Shown here piece by piece: positions 49,061 to 61,264 of a stretch of DNA of 64,000 bases. Position numbers and translations under genes: made by a program. Numbering within the stretch: the stretch's first letter is position 1; each line of letters begins with the position of its first letter. Origin of the DNA: Acidiphilium iwatense (lineage in GTDB: Bacteria; Pseudomonadota; Alphaproteobacteria; Acetobacterales; Acetobacteraceae); the NCBI RefSeq assembly GCF_021556475.1, contig NZ_JAKGBZ010000001.1, positions 1 through 64,000 on the forward strand, given 5' to 3'. The notes below the pieces were generated by a model. The model was not told where the DNA came from. It did not search any database and saw nothing but the letters and a program-made list of their open reading frames with translations.

Positions 49061-50863
49061 CTAGTGCAGATGGTGCACCGCTCCCATGCCATAGACCGGG
49101 GTAGAAATCCCCTCCATCCGGGCCTTCAATTGCAAAGCGAGGTAGAGCGAGTAGTGACGCGACTGGTGGAGATTGCCGCCGTGGAACCATAGCCCGTCCT
49201 GGTGCGTCGGCTTCCACATGTTGCGCAACTCGCCTTCGAAGGGTCTGGGGTCTTTTTTGGTGCCCGAGCCGAAACCCCAGCATTTGCCCACCTTGTCGGC
49301 GATGTCCTGGGAAATCAGCCTGGCCGCCCAACCATTCATCGAACCGTAGCCGGTGGCGTAGACGATGAGATCGGCGGGCAATTCCGACCCGTCGCTGAAC
49401 ACGACGGAATGCTCCTTGATCTCCTTGACCGAGACGCCGGATTTGAGCCTGATCTTGCCGTCGGCGACCAGGTCGGACGCACCGACATCGATGTAATAGC
49501 CTGAGCCCCGGCGTAGATATTTCATGAACAGGCCGGAATCGTCCTCGCCGAAATCGAGCATGAACCCGGCTTTTTCCAGACGCGCGTAAAAATCCGCGTC
49601 ACGCTGCTTCATCTCGGCATAGATGGGTTTCTGAAGCTCCGCCATGATCCGGTACGGGATCGAGGCGAAGATCAGATCGGCCTTGTCGGTGGTGATGCCG
49701 TTCGCCACCGCCTGTTCGGAATAGAGCCCGCCGAGCGCCAGATCCATCAGCGTGTCGGATCGCGCGATATGGGTCGAGGACCGTTGTACCATCGTCACGT
49801 CCGCGCCGTGTTCCCACAGATCGGCACAGATATCGTGCGCGGAATTGTTGGAGCCGATGACCACGGCCTTCTTACCCTTATAGGCTTCGCCGCCGGGATG
49901 CTTGCTGGAATGATGCTGTTCTCCCTTGAATTTATCCATTCCAGGGTAATCGGGCATATTCGCGATGCCGGACATGCCGGTTGCGAGAATGAGCTGTTTC
50001 GGCCGCAATGTCAGTTGCTTGCCGTCGCGTAGAACCTCCACCGCCCATTCGCCCTTCGCCGCGTCATGGCGTGCGGATATCGCCTCGCTGCTGGTCCAGT
50101 AGTTCAGTTCCATGATCGAAACGTAGGATTCCAGCCAGTCCCCGATCTTGTCCTTCGGGGAAAATACCGGCCAATGGTCCGGGAATGGCAAATAGGGCAG
50201 ATGATCGTACCAGACCGGATCGTGCAGGCAGAGCGATTTGTAGCGCTTGCGCCAGGAATCGCCGCCGCGCTCGTTCTTTTCGAGGATGATGGTGGGCACG
50301 CCGAGGCGCCGCAGCCGCGCGCCGAGCGCGATGCCGCCCTGGCCGCCGCCGATGACGACGCAATAGGGTTGGGTTTCGGAGCCGAGTTTTGCTGCCTCCT
50401 CGCGCCGATGATCGAGCCAGGTCTTGCGGCCCGGATGCACGCCGTGCTCGGCGCCTTTCGGCCGTGCCGAACCGCGCGGTTCCTCGAACCCTTTCAACTC
50501 GGTCATGGTGGTCAGCAGCGTCCAGCATGTCCCGTCCTTGAGGCGGATATGGCCGCGCCCGCGCGCCGCCTCGGTCTCGAAGGAGAACCAGCCTTCGGTA
50601 ACGCCATCGGCCTCGGCGGCCTCGCTATCGATCAGGAAATGGCGTGGCTTGACGGCCTCGAGCACCGCGTCGAGCAGCGCCGCGATCTCGCTGCGGCCTT
50701 CGACGGTTTTGATGTTCCAGGTGAAACTGACGAGATCGCGCCAATAGCACTCATCCGCGAAAAGCGCGGTGGCGGCTTCGATATCGCGCTGCGCCAGCGC
50801 GGATTCGAAATCGGCGAGCCAGTTCGAAACGGCGGTGCCGGAATTGGAGACGATGGCGTCCAT
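49061..50863 (-). CDS. Flavin monooxygenase with N-terminal NTF2-like domain
   Basis: A 600-residue protein: residues 1-130 form an NTF2/SnoaL-like domain (FESALAQRDIEAATALFADECYWRD), then a two-dinucleotide flavoprotein with CVVIGGGQGGIALGARLRRLG (FAD) and KKAVVIGSNNSAHDICADL (NADPH) and ATGYGSMNG near the end. The identifying FxGxxxHxxxW/Y fingerprint region reads FKGEQHHSSKHPG, with His where Baeyer-Villiger enzymes have Trp and FMOs Tyr/Phe. It is followed in the operon direction by nothing further; upstream are an alpha/beta hydrolase and acs, suggesting oxygenation of a ketone or similar, then ester hydrolysis. Confidence 0.83.
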   Translation of the reverse strand: MDAIVSNSGTAVSNWLADFESALAQRDIEAATALFADECYWRDLVSFTWNIKTVEGRSEIAALLDAVLEAVKPRHFLIDSEAAEADGVTEGWFSFETEAARGRGHIRLKDGTCWTLLTTMTELKGFEEPRGSARPKGAEHGVHPGRKTWLDHRREEAAKLGSETQPYCVVIGGGQGGIALGARLRRLGVPTIILEKNERGGDSWRKRYKSLCLHDPVWYDHLPYLPFPDHWPVFSPKDKIGDWLESYVSIMELNYWTSSEAISARHDAAKGEWAVEVLRDGKQLTLRPKQLILATGMSGIANMPDYPGMDKFKGEQHHSSKHPGGEAYKGKKAVVIGSNNSAHDICADLWEHGADVTMVQRSSTHIARSDTLMDLALGGLYSEQAVANGITTDKADLIFASIPYRIMAELQKPIYAEMKQRDADFYARLEKAGFMLDFGEDDSGLFMKYLRRGSGYYIDVGASDLVADGKIRLKSGVSVKEIKEHSVVFSDGSELPADLIVYATGYGSMNGWAARLISQDIADKVGKCWGFGSGTKKDPRPFEGELRNMWKPTHQDGLWFHGGNLHQSRHYSLYLALQLKARMEGISTPVYGMGAVHHLH

Positions 50864-50891
50864 GGTTTCCTCCGCTTGATGTGCTCCGGTC

Positions 50892-51743
50892 TCAAACCTG
50901 CTGGGCGAGTGCGGTCAATTTCGCATTGAACCGTTCGGTGTATTCCTGCTGCGGTGCATGGCCGCAGGCAGCGTAGCGCGACAGTGTCGCCCCCGGCACC
51001 GATGCCGCGATATGCTCGGCCATCGAGGGCAGCACGATGCAATCCTCGTCGCCCTGGGTGATCAGGCAGGGCCGGTCGAGCTTTGCCAGGGTGTCGGTAA
51101 AATCGAGCGTGCGCATCAGCAGGAAGGCGCGCACCGCCGGCGGGGTCAGGCCGAGGGCGACCAGCGCGCGTTCGGTATCGGCCACCGGCAGGGGCTTGAA
51201 GGTGGTGGCGTGAACCACGTGGCGCACGCCCTCGATCATCACGGCGGGGTCGTCGCTCGCCGCCATCAGCGCGCCATCGATGAAACGCTCGCCGACATGA
51301 GTGGGCGGATTGGAGGAAATGACGGCGGCGCCGACGAAGTTGACCGCGCCGACATTGGTGGTGCCGTGGCGGGTGAGATAGTCCGAGATCACGAACCCGC
51401 CATAGGACCAGCCGACCAGAACCGGCCGCTTGAGCCGCAACTCGATCATCACGGCGGCTACGTCGTCGGCCCAGTGTGCGCCGGTCTGATAGGCTTCGGG
51501 TTCGAGCGACTTGTCGGAAAATCCATGGCCGCGCAGATCCATGCAGACGATGCGGAAGCGCTCGCGCAGGGCGCTGTCGAACTGGTTATGCCAGGCGAGG
51601 TAGCACGCCGACCAGCCATGGATGAACAGGATCGGCTGCGCGCCGTCCGGCCCCCATTCGCGCACGTGAAGCCCCACGCCGCCGGACCCCAGGATGCGGT
51701 GAACCTTGCCGGCCTGATGGTCGATCGTGTCGGTTGCGCTCAT
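50892..51743 (-). CDS. Alpha/beta hydrolase
   Basis: A 283-residue alpha/beta hydrolase: FIHGWSACYLAWHNQ (oxyanion), RIVCMDLRGHGFSDK, nucleophile elbow GWSYGGFVISDYL with catalytic Ser, Asp in QGDEDCIVLP and His in CGHAPQQEY. GGGAG lies about 8 bases upstream of the start. It precedes the monooxygenase by 28 bases and could hydrolyse the ester made by it. Haloalkane, epoxide and esterase activities all occur in this fold. Confidence 0.87.
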   Translation of the reverse strand: MSATDTIDHQAGKVHRILGSGGVGLHVREWGPDGAQPILFIHGWSACYLAWHNQFDSALRERFRIVCMDLRGHGFSDKSLEPEAYQTGAHWADDVAAVMIELRLKRPVLVGWSYGGFVISDYLTRHGTTNVGAVNFVGAAVISSNPPTHVGERFIDGALMAASDDPAVMIEGVRHVVHATTFKPLPVADTERALVALGLTPPAVRAFLLMRTLDFTDTLAKLDRPCLITQGDEDCIVLPSMAEHIAASVPGATLSRYAACGHAPQQEYTERFNAKLTALAQQV

Positions 51744-51868
51744 GTCGATGTCTCCCGCAAAGAAGGTCGGTGGTTTTGCATCCGGGTTTGCGCGAAGCCG
51801 GCCCCGGTCGCGCCGAACAGCGCCGCCACGGCCAGGAGAATGCGTGCGCGGCGCTGCCGGCGCGTCAC
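51740..51868 (-). CDS. Possible 42-residue signal-peptide protein
   Basis: A GTG-initiated frame between acs and the hydrolase. It begins 3 bases after the acs stop and ends with TGA overlapping the next ATG (ATGA). The product is Arg-rich then hydrophobic (RRQRRARILLAVAALFGA, then TGAGFAQ), which looks like a signal peptide, followed by about 15 residues. It has no recognised family. The 4-base overlap argues for translation, but it may simply be spacer. Confidence 0.35.
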   Translation of the reverse strand: MTRRQRRARILLAVAALFGATGAGFAQTRMQNHRPSLRETST

Positions 51869-51871
51869 GCG

Positions 51872-53806
<1,935 letters not shown>

Positions 53807-53873
53807 TCTGGTTTCCTCCTTGGCTTGTGCGCAAAGTATGGCAAGAATCGCCCCGGATCGGAAGGGTTGTCCT

Positions 53874-54338
53874 TCACCGCTTCAGCAGCACGTCCCGCGC
53901 CTCGTTGAGCCGGTCCGCCAGCCATTGCGAGCCGCCGTGGTCGGGGTTGGCGAACCACATCATATGGCGATAGGCCTCCAGCACCTCCTCGCGCGTGGTG
54001 CTCGGCGTGAGGCCGAGAACGGCCAGCGCTTCCGCCCGCGTCATCGCCTTCGGCGGCGGGACGGCACGCGGCGCGGGCGGAGGCTGGGGCTTCGCGCCGC
54101 CGCGGTCCGGCCAGAGCGCGCCGAGAAACGGCAGCACGCCGAGAGCGACGATGCCGTGCCCGGCGAGCAGGGCGGTCGCGCCGAAACTGACCGCGAGCGA
54201 GATCAGCACCCAGAGGGCCGGGTGGCGCAGCGCGCCCCGCCAGTCGCGCCTGCCATCCTTCTGCGGCCAGAACAGCACCAGGAACGCCGCTCCGGCGAGC
54301 AGCCCCGCGAGGATCAGGCGATCGGCGGCGTCCGCCAT
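53874..54338 (-). CDS. Membrane-anchored J-domain-like protein lacking HPD
   Basis: A 154-residue protein with two N-terminal membrane segments ([37 protein letters not shown]), a Pro-rich linker ([13 protein letters not shown]) and a C-terminal J-domain fragment: [27 protein letters not shown] then [24 protein letters not shown]. In Tim14-like J proteins the loop reads H-P-D; here it is N-P-D (codon AAC), so stimulation of DnaK would be expected to be weak or lost. It lies 3 bases before maeB end-to-start on the same strand. Confidence 0.78.
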   Translation of the reverse strand: MADAADRLILAGLLAGAAFLVLFWPQKDGRRDWRGALRHPALWVLISLAVSFGATALLAGHGIVALGVLPFLGALWPDRGGAKPQPPPAPRAVPPPKAMTRAEALAVLGLTPSTTREEVLEAYRHMMWFANPDHGGSQWLADRLNEARDVLLKR

Positions 54339-54341
54339 GCG

Positions 54342-56615
54342 CTATTTCGCGAGCAGCGCCGCTTCCATCGCGGCGACGGCGCTCATGTTGATCAGGCCGC
54401 GCGCGGTGACGCTCGGCACCGCGATATGCAGCGGCTTGGCGAGCCCGAGCAGGAACGGCCCGACGGTCACGGCTTCCCCGGCCGCCTTGAGCAGGTTGAA
54501 GGAGATGTTCGCGGAATCGATATTGGGCAGCACCAGCAGATTGGCCGAGCCGGTCAGCCGGCTGTCGCAGACCGAGCGCGCGCGGATCGGCTCGAACAAA
54601 GCGTCGTCGGCGTGCATTTCGCCGTCCACCTCCAGCTCCGGGTCTTCCGCGCGGATCAGCGCCAGCGCCTGGCGCATCTTGCGCGCCGACGGCGAGTTCG
54701 AGGCGCCGAAATTGGAATGCGAGAGCAGCGCCACCTTGGGCGCGATGCCGAACCGCGCCACCATGTCGGCGGCGAGATGGGTCATTTCGGCGATTTCCTC
54801 GGCGGACGGGTCCTCGTTCACATGGGTGTCGCAGAAGAACAGATTGCCGCTTTGCAGGATCAGCGCGGTCACCGCCGAAACCCGGCTGATCCCCTTCCGG
54901 CGCTGAATGATCGGCATGGCGTAGCGGAACTGGCGCGACCAGTCGCCCAGCCCGCCGCAGATCGCGGCATCCGCCTCGCCGGCCGAGAGCAGCATCCCGG
55001 CGGCGACGGTCGGGCGGCGGGAGAGCTGACGGGTCGCTGCGTCCGGCGGCACGCCGCGCCGCCCGACGATGCGCTGGTAGTCGTCGAGCAGGCGGCGGAA
55101 CAGCCCGGTATCACGCTCGAAATCGACGATGCGGAAATCCTGCTCCGGCTTCATCCTGAGCCCGAGCGAGGCGATGCGGCGCAGGATGGTCTCGCTCCGT
55201 CCGACCAGCAGGGGTATGCCGAGCCGGTCGTCGATCACGCTTTGCGCCGCGCGCAGGGTACGCTCGTCCTCGCCTTCGGCATAGACGATGCGCTGCCGCG
55301 CCTGCCGCGCGACCTCGATGACCGGGCGGAGCAGCAATCCCGAGCGGAACACGAACCGCTCCAGCTCGTGGGCATAGACATCGAAATCGGCGATCGGCCG
55401 CCGCGCCACGCCTTCGTCCATCGCGGCTTTGGCCACCGCCGGGGCGATGTGCAGAATCAGGCGCGGGTCGAACGGTTTGGGAATGATGTAGTCCGGCCCG
55501 AACACCGGCGCCTGCCCGCCATAGGCCGCCGCCACCGTCTCCGACGCCTCGATCCTGGTGAGTCCGGCGATCGCCGTTACCGCCGCGAGCTTCATTCCCT
55601 CGGTGATCGCGGTCGCGCCCACATCCAGCGCGCCGCGAAAAATGAACGGGAAACACAGGACGTTGTTCACCTGGTTGGGAAAATCGCTGCGCCCGGTGCA
55701 GATGATCGCATCCGGCCGGTGCTCGGCGACCAGGTCGGGCATGATTTCCGGCTCGGGATTGGCCAAAGCGAGGATCAGCGGGTTCGGCGCGAATTTGCCG
55801 AGCCATTCGGCCTTCAGCACGCCCGGCGCGGACAGGCCGAGGAAAATATCGGCGCCGTCCAGCACCTCGTTCAGCGTCCGCGCCCCGGTCTCGCGGGCGA
55901 AGGCTTCAAGCGTGGGGTCGAGCTTCGGCCGTCCCTGGTAGATGACCCCTTCGATATCGGTCATCGTGACGTTCTCGCGCTTGGCCCCCAGCGCGATCAG
56001 GATGTTCACGCACGAAATCGCCGCCGCCCCCGCGCCCGAAGTGACGATCCTGACGTCGCCGATCGCTTTGTCCTGGAGACGGAGTGCATTGGTGACCGCC
56101 GCGCCGACGATGATCGCGGTGCCGTGCTGATCGTCGTGGAACACCGGAATATTCATCCGCGCCCGCAGGGTCTGCTCGATGCGGAAGCATTCCGGCGCCT
56201 TGATGTCCTCGAGATTGATCCCGCCGAACGAAGGTTCCAGCGCGGCGACGACTTCGATGAATCTGTCGGGATCGGGCTCGTTCACCTCGATGTCGAACGT
56301 GTCGATTCCGGCGAACTTCTTGAACAATACCGCCTTGCCCTCCATGACCGGCTTCGACGCCAGCGCGCCGATATTGCCGAGGCCGAGAACGGCGGTGCCG
56401 TTGGTGATCACCGCGACCAGATTGCCGCGGATCGTGTAGTCGTAGGAGGTGTCGGGATCGTCCTTGATGGCGAGGCACGCGGCGGCGACGCCGGGTGAAT
56501 AGGCGAGCGCGAGGTCGCGCGAGGTCTCCATCCGCTTGGTCGGCGTGATCGCGAGTTTGCCCGGTCGCGGGTAGCGGTGGTAGTCGAGTGCCGCCTTGCG
56601 GAGCGTGTCATCCAT
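54342..56615 (-). CDS. maeB: NADP-dependent malic enzyme with phosphotransacetylase-like domain
   Basis: A 757-residue MaeB-type enzyme. Residues about 1-430 are the malic enzyme ([53 protein letters not shown] with the NADP-binding loop); about 430-757 is a phosphotransacetylase-like domain ([35 protein letters not shown]) that is regulatory, not catalytic, in known MaeB proteins. It makes pyruvate, CO2 and NADPH from malate and is typically controlled by acetyl-CoA. The start at 56615 follows AAGGGG. Confidence 0.94.
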   Translation of the reverse strand: MDDTLRKAALDYHRYPRPGKLAITPTKRMETSRDLALAYSPGVAAACLAIKDDPDTSYDYTIRGNLVAVITNGTAVLGLGNIGALASKPVMEGKAVLFKKFAGIDTFDIEVNEPDPDRFIEVVAALEPSFGGINLEDIKAPECFRIEQTLRARMNIPVFHDDQHGTAIIVGAAVTNALRLQDKAIGDVRIVTSGAGAAAISCVNILIALGAKRENVTMTDIEGVIYQGRPKLDPTLEAFARETGARTLNEVLDGADIFLGLSAPGVLKAEWLGKFAPNPLILALANPEPEIMPDLVAEHRPDAIICTGRSDFPNQVNNVLCFPFIFRGALDVGATAITEGMKLAAVTAIAGLTRIEASETVAAAYGGQAPVFGPDYIIPKPFDPRLILHIAPAVAKAAMDEGVARRPIADFDVYAHELERFVFRSGLLLRPVIEVARQARQRIVYAEGEDERTLRAAQSVIDDRLGIPLLVGRSETILRRIASLGLRMKPEQDFRIVDFERDTGLFRRLLDDYQRIVGRRGVPPDAATRQLSRRPTVAAGMLLSAGEADAAICGGLGDWSRQFRYAMPIIQRRKGISRVSAVTALILQSGNLFFCDTHVNEDPSAEEIAEMTHLAADMVARFGIAPKVALLSHSNFGASNSPSARKMRQALALIRAEDPELEVDGEMHADDALFEPIRARSVCDSRLTGSANLLVLPNIDSANISFNLLKAAGEAVTVGPFLLGLAKPLHIAVPSVTARGLINMSAVAAMEAALLAK

Positions 56616-56803
56616 GTTTTCGTTCCCCTTCTCGCCGGCAGAATGCGCGATCGCGGCGGCGGGAACAACCGGGGCGGCATGGCAGGCGCGCGTAGACGAG
56701 CTATGCGCGGACACTCCGTGCGGCCATATATGTGCGCGAACAAGCCGCTCGGGGCACTATAAATGTCCGCCGGGCCGGTCTCGCCAAGGTTTCGGGATCA
56801 GAA

Positions 56804-56886
56804 TGCGGTCGAGAAGACTCGAACTTCCACAGGGTTTCCCCCACAAGCACCTCAAGCTTGCGCGTCTACCATTCCGCCACGACCGC
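56804..56886 (-). tRNA. tRNA-Leu(GAG)
   Basis: 83-base type II tRNA: 7-base acceptor GCGGTCG/CGACCGC, D arm, anticodon stem CAAGC/GCTTG with loop TTGAGGT (anticodon GAG, reads CUC/CUU), a short variable arm, T arm with GTTCGAGTC, discriminator A. CCA is not encoded. The anticodon and the class II variable arm fit leucine. Confidence 0.95.
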
Positions 56887-56910
56887 ATCGCAGCGGGAGC
56901 GCTATAGCCG

Positions 56911-57597
56911 ATGGATCGGCAGGCATCAATAACCGCTCCGGTCGAGTGGGCGAGGGCGTCCGGCCGCGTCGATTACGCGGCGGCTTTGGCCGAAATGCAG
57001 GCCCGCGCCGTGGCGATTCGCGCGGGCGAAGCGGCGGAACTTGTGTGGCTGGTCGAGCACGCGCCGCTCTATACCGCCGGCACCTCGGCGCGCGACTCCG
57101 ACCTGATCGGGCTTGGCGGAATTCCCAGCCATCGCACCGGGCGCGGTGGGCAATGGACCTATCACGGGCCGGGCCAGCGAGTCGCCTATGTCATGCTCGA
57201 TCTCGCGAAGCCGCACGGCGCGGTGCCGGCGCGCGATATCCGCCAATTCGTCGCCGGGCTGGAAGCCTGGATGATCGGCGCGCTCGCGCGGTTCGGGGTG
57301 CGCGCGGAGACGCGCGCGGGGCGGGTCGGACTCTGGGTCGTCGATCCCGCGACCGGCGCCGAGCAGAAAATCGCGGCGATCGGGGTGCGGGTGTCGCGCT
57401 GGGTCAGCTTCCACGGCGTGGCGCTCAACGTCGCCCCCGATCTCGGGCATTACGCCGGCATCGTGCCCTGCGGCATCAGCCAGCACGGTGTCACTTCGCT
57501 GGCCGCACTCGGCGTCGATGCCGCGATGGACGCGGTCGATGCCGCGCTGCGGGCGGAATTCGCCAGGATTTTCGGAGTCGAATTGGTGGATTTCTGA
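56911..57597 (+). CDS. lipB: Octanoyltransferase LipB
   Basis: A 228-residue lipoyl(octanoyl) transferase: [13 protein letters not shown], the signature [12 protein letters not shown], the catalytic Lys in [18 protein letters not shown] and the catalytic Cys in [12 protein letters not shown]. It transfers octanoate from acyl-carrier protein to the E2 or GcvH apoprotein lysine. It is divergent from tRNA-Leu. lipA is not in this window. Confidence 0.95.
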   Translation: MDRQASITAPVEWARASGRVDYAAALAEMQARAVAIRAGEAAELVWLVEHAPLYTAGTSARDSDLIGLGGIPSHRTGRGGQWTYHGPGQRVAYVMLDLAKPHGAVPARDIRQFVAGLEAWMIGALARFGVRAETRAGRVGLWVVDPATGAEQKIAAIGVRVSRWVSFHGVALNVAPDLGHYAGIVPCGISQHGVTSLAALGVDAAMDAVDAALRAEFARIFGVELVDF

Positions 57598-57600
57598 AGG

Positions 57601-59067
57601 TCACACCGTTTCCGGCACGGCGGGCACGCGGCGAAACGCCCCGATCAGGCGACGGACCAGCCCGATCACGCGCGACGGGGCGAACAGCATCAGCACGGCG
57701 AGAAACGTGAGCCCGGCGATGCCCGCGCCGAGAACCAGTTGCGCAATGAGCGGCGTGGCGGGTGCTATGTGCCGGAGCAGAACAGCGGCTGCAATTCGGG
57801 CAGCGACCAAAGCGATGAGCGGGGCGGCGAACAGGCGCAGCAGCGGCCAGGCCGAGCGGCCGATGCCGATCGACAGCGCCGGCAATAGCACCAGCGCCGC
57901 GAGAGCGCCGCGCGCGGCCAGCGTCCAGGCCAGCGGCACCAGCCCGAACGGCGCCGAAACCCAGGCGGCGAGCGCGATGGTCAGCGCGTTCAGCGCCGCG
58001 AAGCTGGAGACGAGTCCCGGCCGCTTCAGCGCGGTCAGCATCGGGTTGACGAAGGCGTAGAGCGCCGCCGCCGGCACGATCAGGCTCATCGCGGCGAATA
58101 CCGGAGCCGCCTCGGCCCAGCGGGCACCGAACATCAGCACCACGATCGGCTTCGCCGCCGCCCCGGCCATCGCCGCCGCGCCGAGCGAGACGATCGCCAG
58201 CGCGTCCATCAGCGTCTTCGCCACGGCGAAGCGGCGCTCCGGGTTCTCGCGCACCGCGACGAAGACCGGCAGAAACACCTTGCTCGCCGGAAAGATCGCC
58301 AGTTCCTGCAGCACCTCGGCAAGCCGCTGGGCGATGCGGAACTGCCCCACCGCGACCACCGGCATCCGCGCGCCGATCAGCACGACATAGCCGGTCGCCG
58401 CGATGTAATCGACGAACGCCGCCCCCATCATCGGGATGTTGAAGCGCAGCGCGGCGCGGATCACCGATAGCGGCGGCAGGACGGGCGGACGCCAGCGCGC
58501 GGCGATCGAGGCGGCGGCGGCGAAGAAGGCGATTCCCACCATGCGCTGGGCGACCAGCGCGCCTAGCCCGTGACCGGTGAACACCAGCGCCAGGGCCGCC
58601 GCACCGCCGAGCGCCGTGCTGCCGAACGACATCAGGCTGAGCGCGCGGAAGCCGAACCGTTGGGCGAGCCGGGCCGACGGCACGATCAGGAATGCGCCGG
58701 TGACGATATTGACCGCCAGGGCGCGGGTCACCCAGCCGAGCGCCTGTGCGCCATAGGCGTGCGCGAGCAACGGCGCCGCCGCGAACAAGAGGCCGGCCGC
58801 CGCCAGAGCGAGCAGGAACTGTGCCCAGAACGCCCCCGCCTCGACCGTGCGGTCGCCTGGCGAGGCGATCACCTGCTCGCCCGAGCCGCCGGTGGTGATC
58901 ATCCGGCCGATTTCCGAAATCGCCGAAGCGATCGCGACCACGCCGACATCGCGCACCGATACGTGCCGCAGCAGGATCACCAGAACCGTGAAGCCGAGGC
59001 TGCGCTCGCCCAGCACGGAGGCGAGATTCCACGCCGCCCCGCGCGCCGCGCCGCGCCCCAGGCTCAT
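57601..59067 (-). CDS. Polysaccharide flippase (Wzx-like, MOP superfamily)
   Basis: A 488-residue membrane protein with about fourteen hydrophobic segments. The N-terminus (GAARGAAWNLASVLGERSLGF) and the central QFRIAQRLAEVLQELAIFPASKVFLPVF are typical of the oligosaccharide flippase/WzxC group that carries lipid-linked glycan across the inner membrane. It lies 3 bases beyond lipB tail to tail. The nearest relevant partner is the O-antigen ligase-like gene 12 kb away; other glycan genes are not in view. Confidence 0.85.
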   Translation of the reverse strand: MSLGRGAARGAAWNLASVLGERSLGFTVLVILLRHVSVRDVGVVAIASAISEIGRMITTGGSGEQVIASPGDRTVEAGAFWAQFLLALAAAGLLFAAAPLLAHAYGAQALGWVTRALAVNIVTGAFLIVPSARLAQRFGFRALSLMSFGSTALGGAAALALVFTGHGLGALVAQRMVGIAFFAAAASIAARWRPPVLPPLSVIRAALRFNIPMMGAAFVDYIAATGYVVLIGARMPVVAVGQFRIAQRLAEVLQELAIFPASKVFLPVFVAVRENPERRFAVAKTLMDALAIVSLGAAAMAGAAAKPIVVLMFGARWAEAAPVFAAMSLIVPAAALYAFVNPMLTALKRPGLVSSFAALNALTIALAAWVSAPFGLVPLAWTLAARGALAALVLLPALSIGIGRSAWPLLRLFAAPLIALVAARIAAAVLLRHIAPATPLIAQLVLGAGIAGLTFLAVLMLFAPSRVIGLVRRLIGAFRRVPAVPETV

Positions 59068-59233
59068 TATCGGAGACCCATCGAAGTTGGCGGCATCAAT
59101 GTTCGGGACATGAAGGGAAGAATAATGAATTCTTCAGTATCGGGACAGGGCGCAGTGCGAGAAATCGCATCACTCTTTACGAACCCCCGCGCTCTCTTTA
59201 TGAACCGCGCCTGCATACGCCGTGGACCCCGGC

Positions 59234-59325
59234 GGAGGGGTGGCCGAGTGGCCGAAGGCGGCGGTTTGCTAAACCGTTAGACGGGTTAAACCGTCTCGTG
59301 GGTTCGAATCCCATCCCCTCCGCCA
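59234..59325 (+). tRNA. tRNA-Ser(GCT)
   Basis: 92 bases including an encoded CCA: acceptor GGAGGGG/CCCCTCC, D arm, anticodon stem with TTTGCTAAA loop (anticodon GCT, reads AGC/AGU), long type II variable arm (ACGGGTT/ACCCGT type), T arm GGTTCGAATCC, discriminator G. Immediately downstream starts a broken serine recombinase whose frame runs antisense into this tRNA, so the 3' end is a likely insertion point. Confidence 0.97.
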
Positions 59326-60927
59326 TTTCAGAACAGAACTGCGAACGCCGGGCATAGCCGGCTTTACGCCGGCTGCGGTGGCCAGTGTCTGAAGCAGATT
59401 GGTCTTTGAGCCGATGATGCGGACCTCTCGATCTGCCACCTCGACGCGCTGGGCGAGCGCGCGGAGATGGTCGCGGCGGTAGCCGCCGCCGTCGATCCTG
59501 ATCCGCTCGCGTGCCGTCCTGGCGAACCTCTGGACCATCTGCGGCGAGATGGATTGTTGGCTTGACGTCTCCAGCATCGCGGCGGCACGCGCAGCGTCGG
59601 CTCGCGCCTGGTCGCGGATCGTCTTGAGGCTTACGACGCGCTCCTTCAGCGCCGGGTCGTCGAGATCGGCGACGCCGGCCTCGATCGCGTCCATAGAGCC
59701 GCTTGAGCCGCAGGTCGGTCTCGGCGGCGCGCTTGTTCAATTCGGCGATATGCTCGCGGCGGCGCTCGGTGCGTTCCTGCAGGCGGTCGAGGATGGACGC
59801 CAGAAGCTCCTCGAGCCGTTCCGGCTGGAGCAAGCGATCGGCAAGGTGCTTGGCAACAAGGCTGTCCAGCTTCTCCATTGGAATCGAGCGGCCCTTGCAG
59901 CCGGTCTCGCCCTGCCGCGCTTTGATCGAGCAAGTGTAATAGCGATATCGCCCTCCCTTCCCGGTCCTGAGCGTCATGGCGCCGCCACAGGCGGCGCAGA
60001 AGCAGATGCCGGTAAGGAGGTTGGGCCGCTCACGACGCGCGCCGGCGTGACCTTCGGATTGCGGGCGCGCAGATGCGCCTGCACGGCATCGAACGTCGCC
60101 TGATCGATCAGCGGCGGCACGGCGACAGTGACGATCTCACTGGCGGGCTTCAGCGCCTTGCTCTTGCCGCGCTTGTTGAACTCGTGGCGGCCGACATAGG
60201 TGGTCCGCGTCAGGATGCGGTGAACCTGCCCGATGCCCCAGCGTCCGCCATCGCGCGTGAAGATGCGGCGTTGATTGAGATAAGCCGCGATGTTCTTGAC
60301 GCCCATCGGGCCGGATGTCCCGTCGCCCTCCAAGGCGAGGCGGTAGATCAGCCGAATCGTGTCCGCGTGTAGCGGGTCGATTTCGAGCTTCTTCTTGATC
60401 TTCGCGCCGCGCTGCTTGGCCGCGACGACGCGGTAGCCGATCGGCGGCAGTGAGCCGTTCCAGAAGCCTTGCCGGGCGTTCTCCTTCAAGGCCCGCAGCA
60501 CATGCTTCGCGTTTTCCTTGGACTGATACTCGTCGAACAGCGCCATGATCTGCCGCATCATGACGTGCATCGGATCGTCGCCGATCTCCTGGGTGATCGA
60601 GATGAGCCGCACCCCGTTCTTCGCCAGCCTGCGGACGTAGAACTCCAGCTCGAAGTGGTCGCGGAAGAAGCGCGAGAAGCTGTGGACGATGACGATATCG
60701 AACGGGGCGGGCTTGCTCGTACCCGCTTCGATCATGCGCTGGAACTCGGGGCGTCGGTCATTGGTTGCTGATGCGCCGGGCTCGACATAGGTCTCGATGA
60801 GCTGGTAGCCGCGCGATGCGCAATACGCCTCGCCTTGACGCTTCTGATCGGGAATCGAGACATCGTGCTCGGCCTGCCGCGCCGTCGAGACGCGCAGATA
60901 GAGGGCAGCGCGTAGCGGCACGGTCAT
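59269..60927 (-). pseudogene. Large serine recombinase, two frameshifts
   Basis: An intact N-terminal resolvase domain (ALYLRVSTARQAEHDVSIPDQ with the catalytic Ser; SRFFRDHFELEFYVRRL) and recombinase domain (IGYRVVAAKQR, to ARVVSGPT) end early at about 59974. The next frame continues with the zinc ribbon (CFCAACGGAMTLRTGKGG, YYTCS, TGCKG) after what looks like a missing base near 60018. A further extra base at about 59693 shifts to a third segment (DAIEAGVADLDDPALKERV) that reads into tRNA-Ser. Together they restore a 550-residue integrase-like protein. Each shift is one base, so sequencing error is an alternative. Confidence 0.82.
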
Positions 60928-60948
60928 GACGCATGTCTCCTTCTTAAC

Positions 60949-61173
60949 TCATCGGCATGGCCCGAATAGCCCGTCGAACAGGTCGGCAAACCATCGCTCG
61001 AACACCTCCACCTCGGCCTCCGTGACGGGCACATGCTCCGGCCAGTCATCGGTGACGGTCCAGGTCGAAAGGTCGTGCTTCGGCGGTCGGCCGGGAAAGG
61101 GCCAAGGATAGCCGAGCAACGCTCCAAGCTGCTCGGATACGGTTGGAACAGGTTTACGCGCGGGCCGTGGCAT
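60949..61173 (-). CDS. Small recombinase-linked protein, unknown
   Basis: A 74-residue acidic/aromatic protein (PTVSEQLGALLGYPWPFPGRPPKHD, DDWPEHVPVTEAEVEVFERWF, ADLFDGLFG; quoted in parts). It ends 22 bases before the recombinase start and is probably co-transcribed with it. I do not recognise a domain. ATG 61173 is the first Met; the frame runs further up over the toxin gene's 3' end without a good start. Confidence 0.5.
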   Translation of the reverse strand: MPRPARKPVPTVSEQLGALLGYPWPFPGRPPKHDLSTWTVTDDWPEHVPVTEAEVEVFERWFADLFDGLFGPCR

Positions 61174-61264
61174 AGCAGCAGTATCGCGCGGGCGCAGTTC
61201 AAGCAGAACAGCCCATGATTTCGCCGCGCTGCGCCGGGCTTCACCTCGGTCGCGGCGCTTCTCA

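Noticed and set aside
59198-59977. Protein ending GMGFEPTRRFNPS read across tRNA-Ser
   Set aside because: This is the common artefact of translating antisense through a serine tRNA; the useful part is the recombinase zinc-ribbon segment, covered as a pseudogene.
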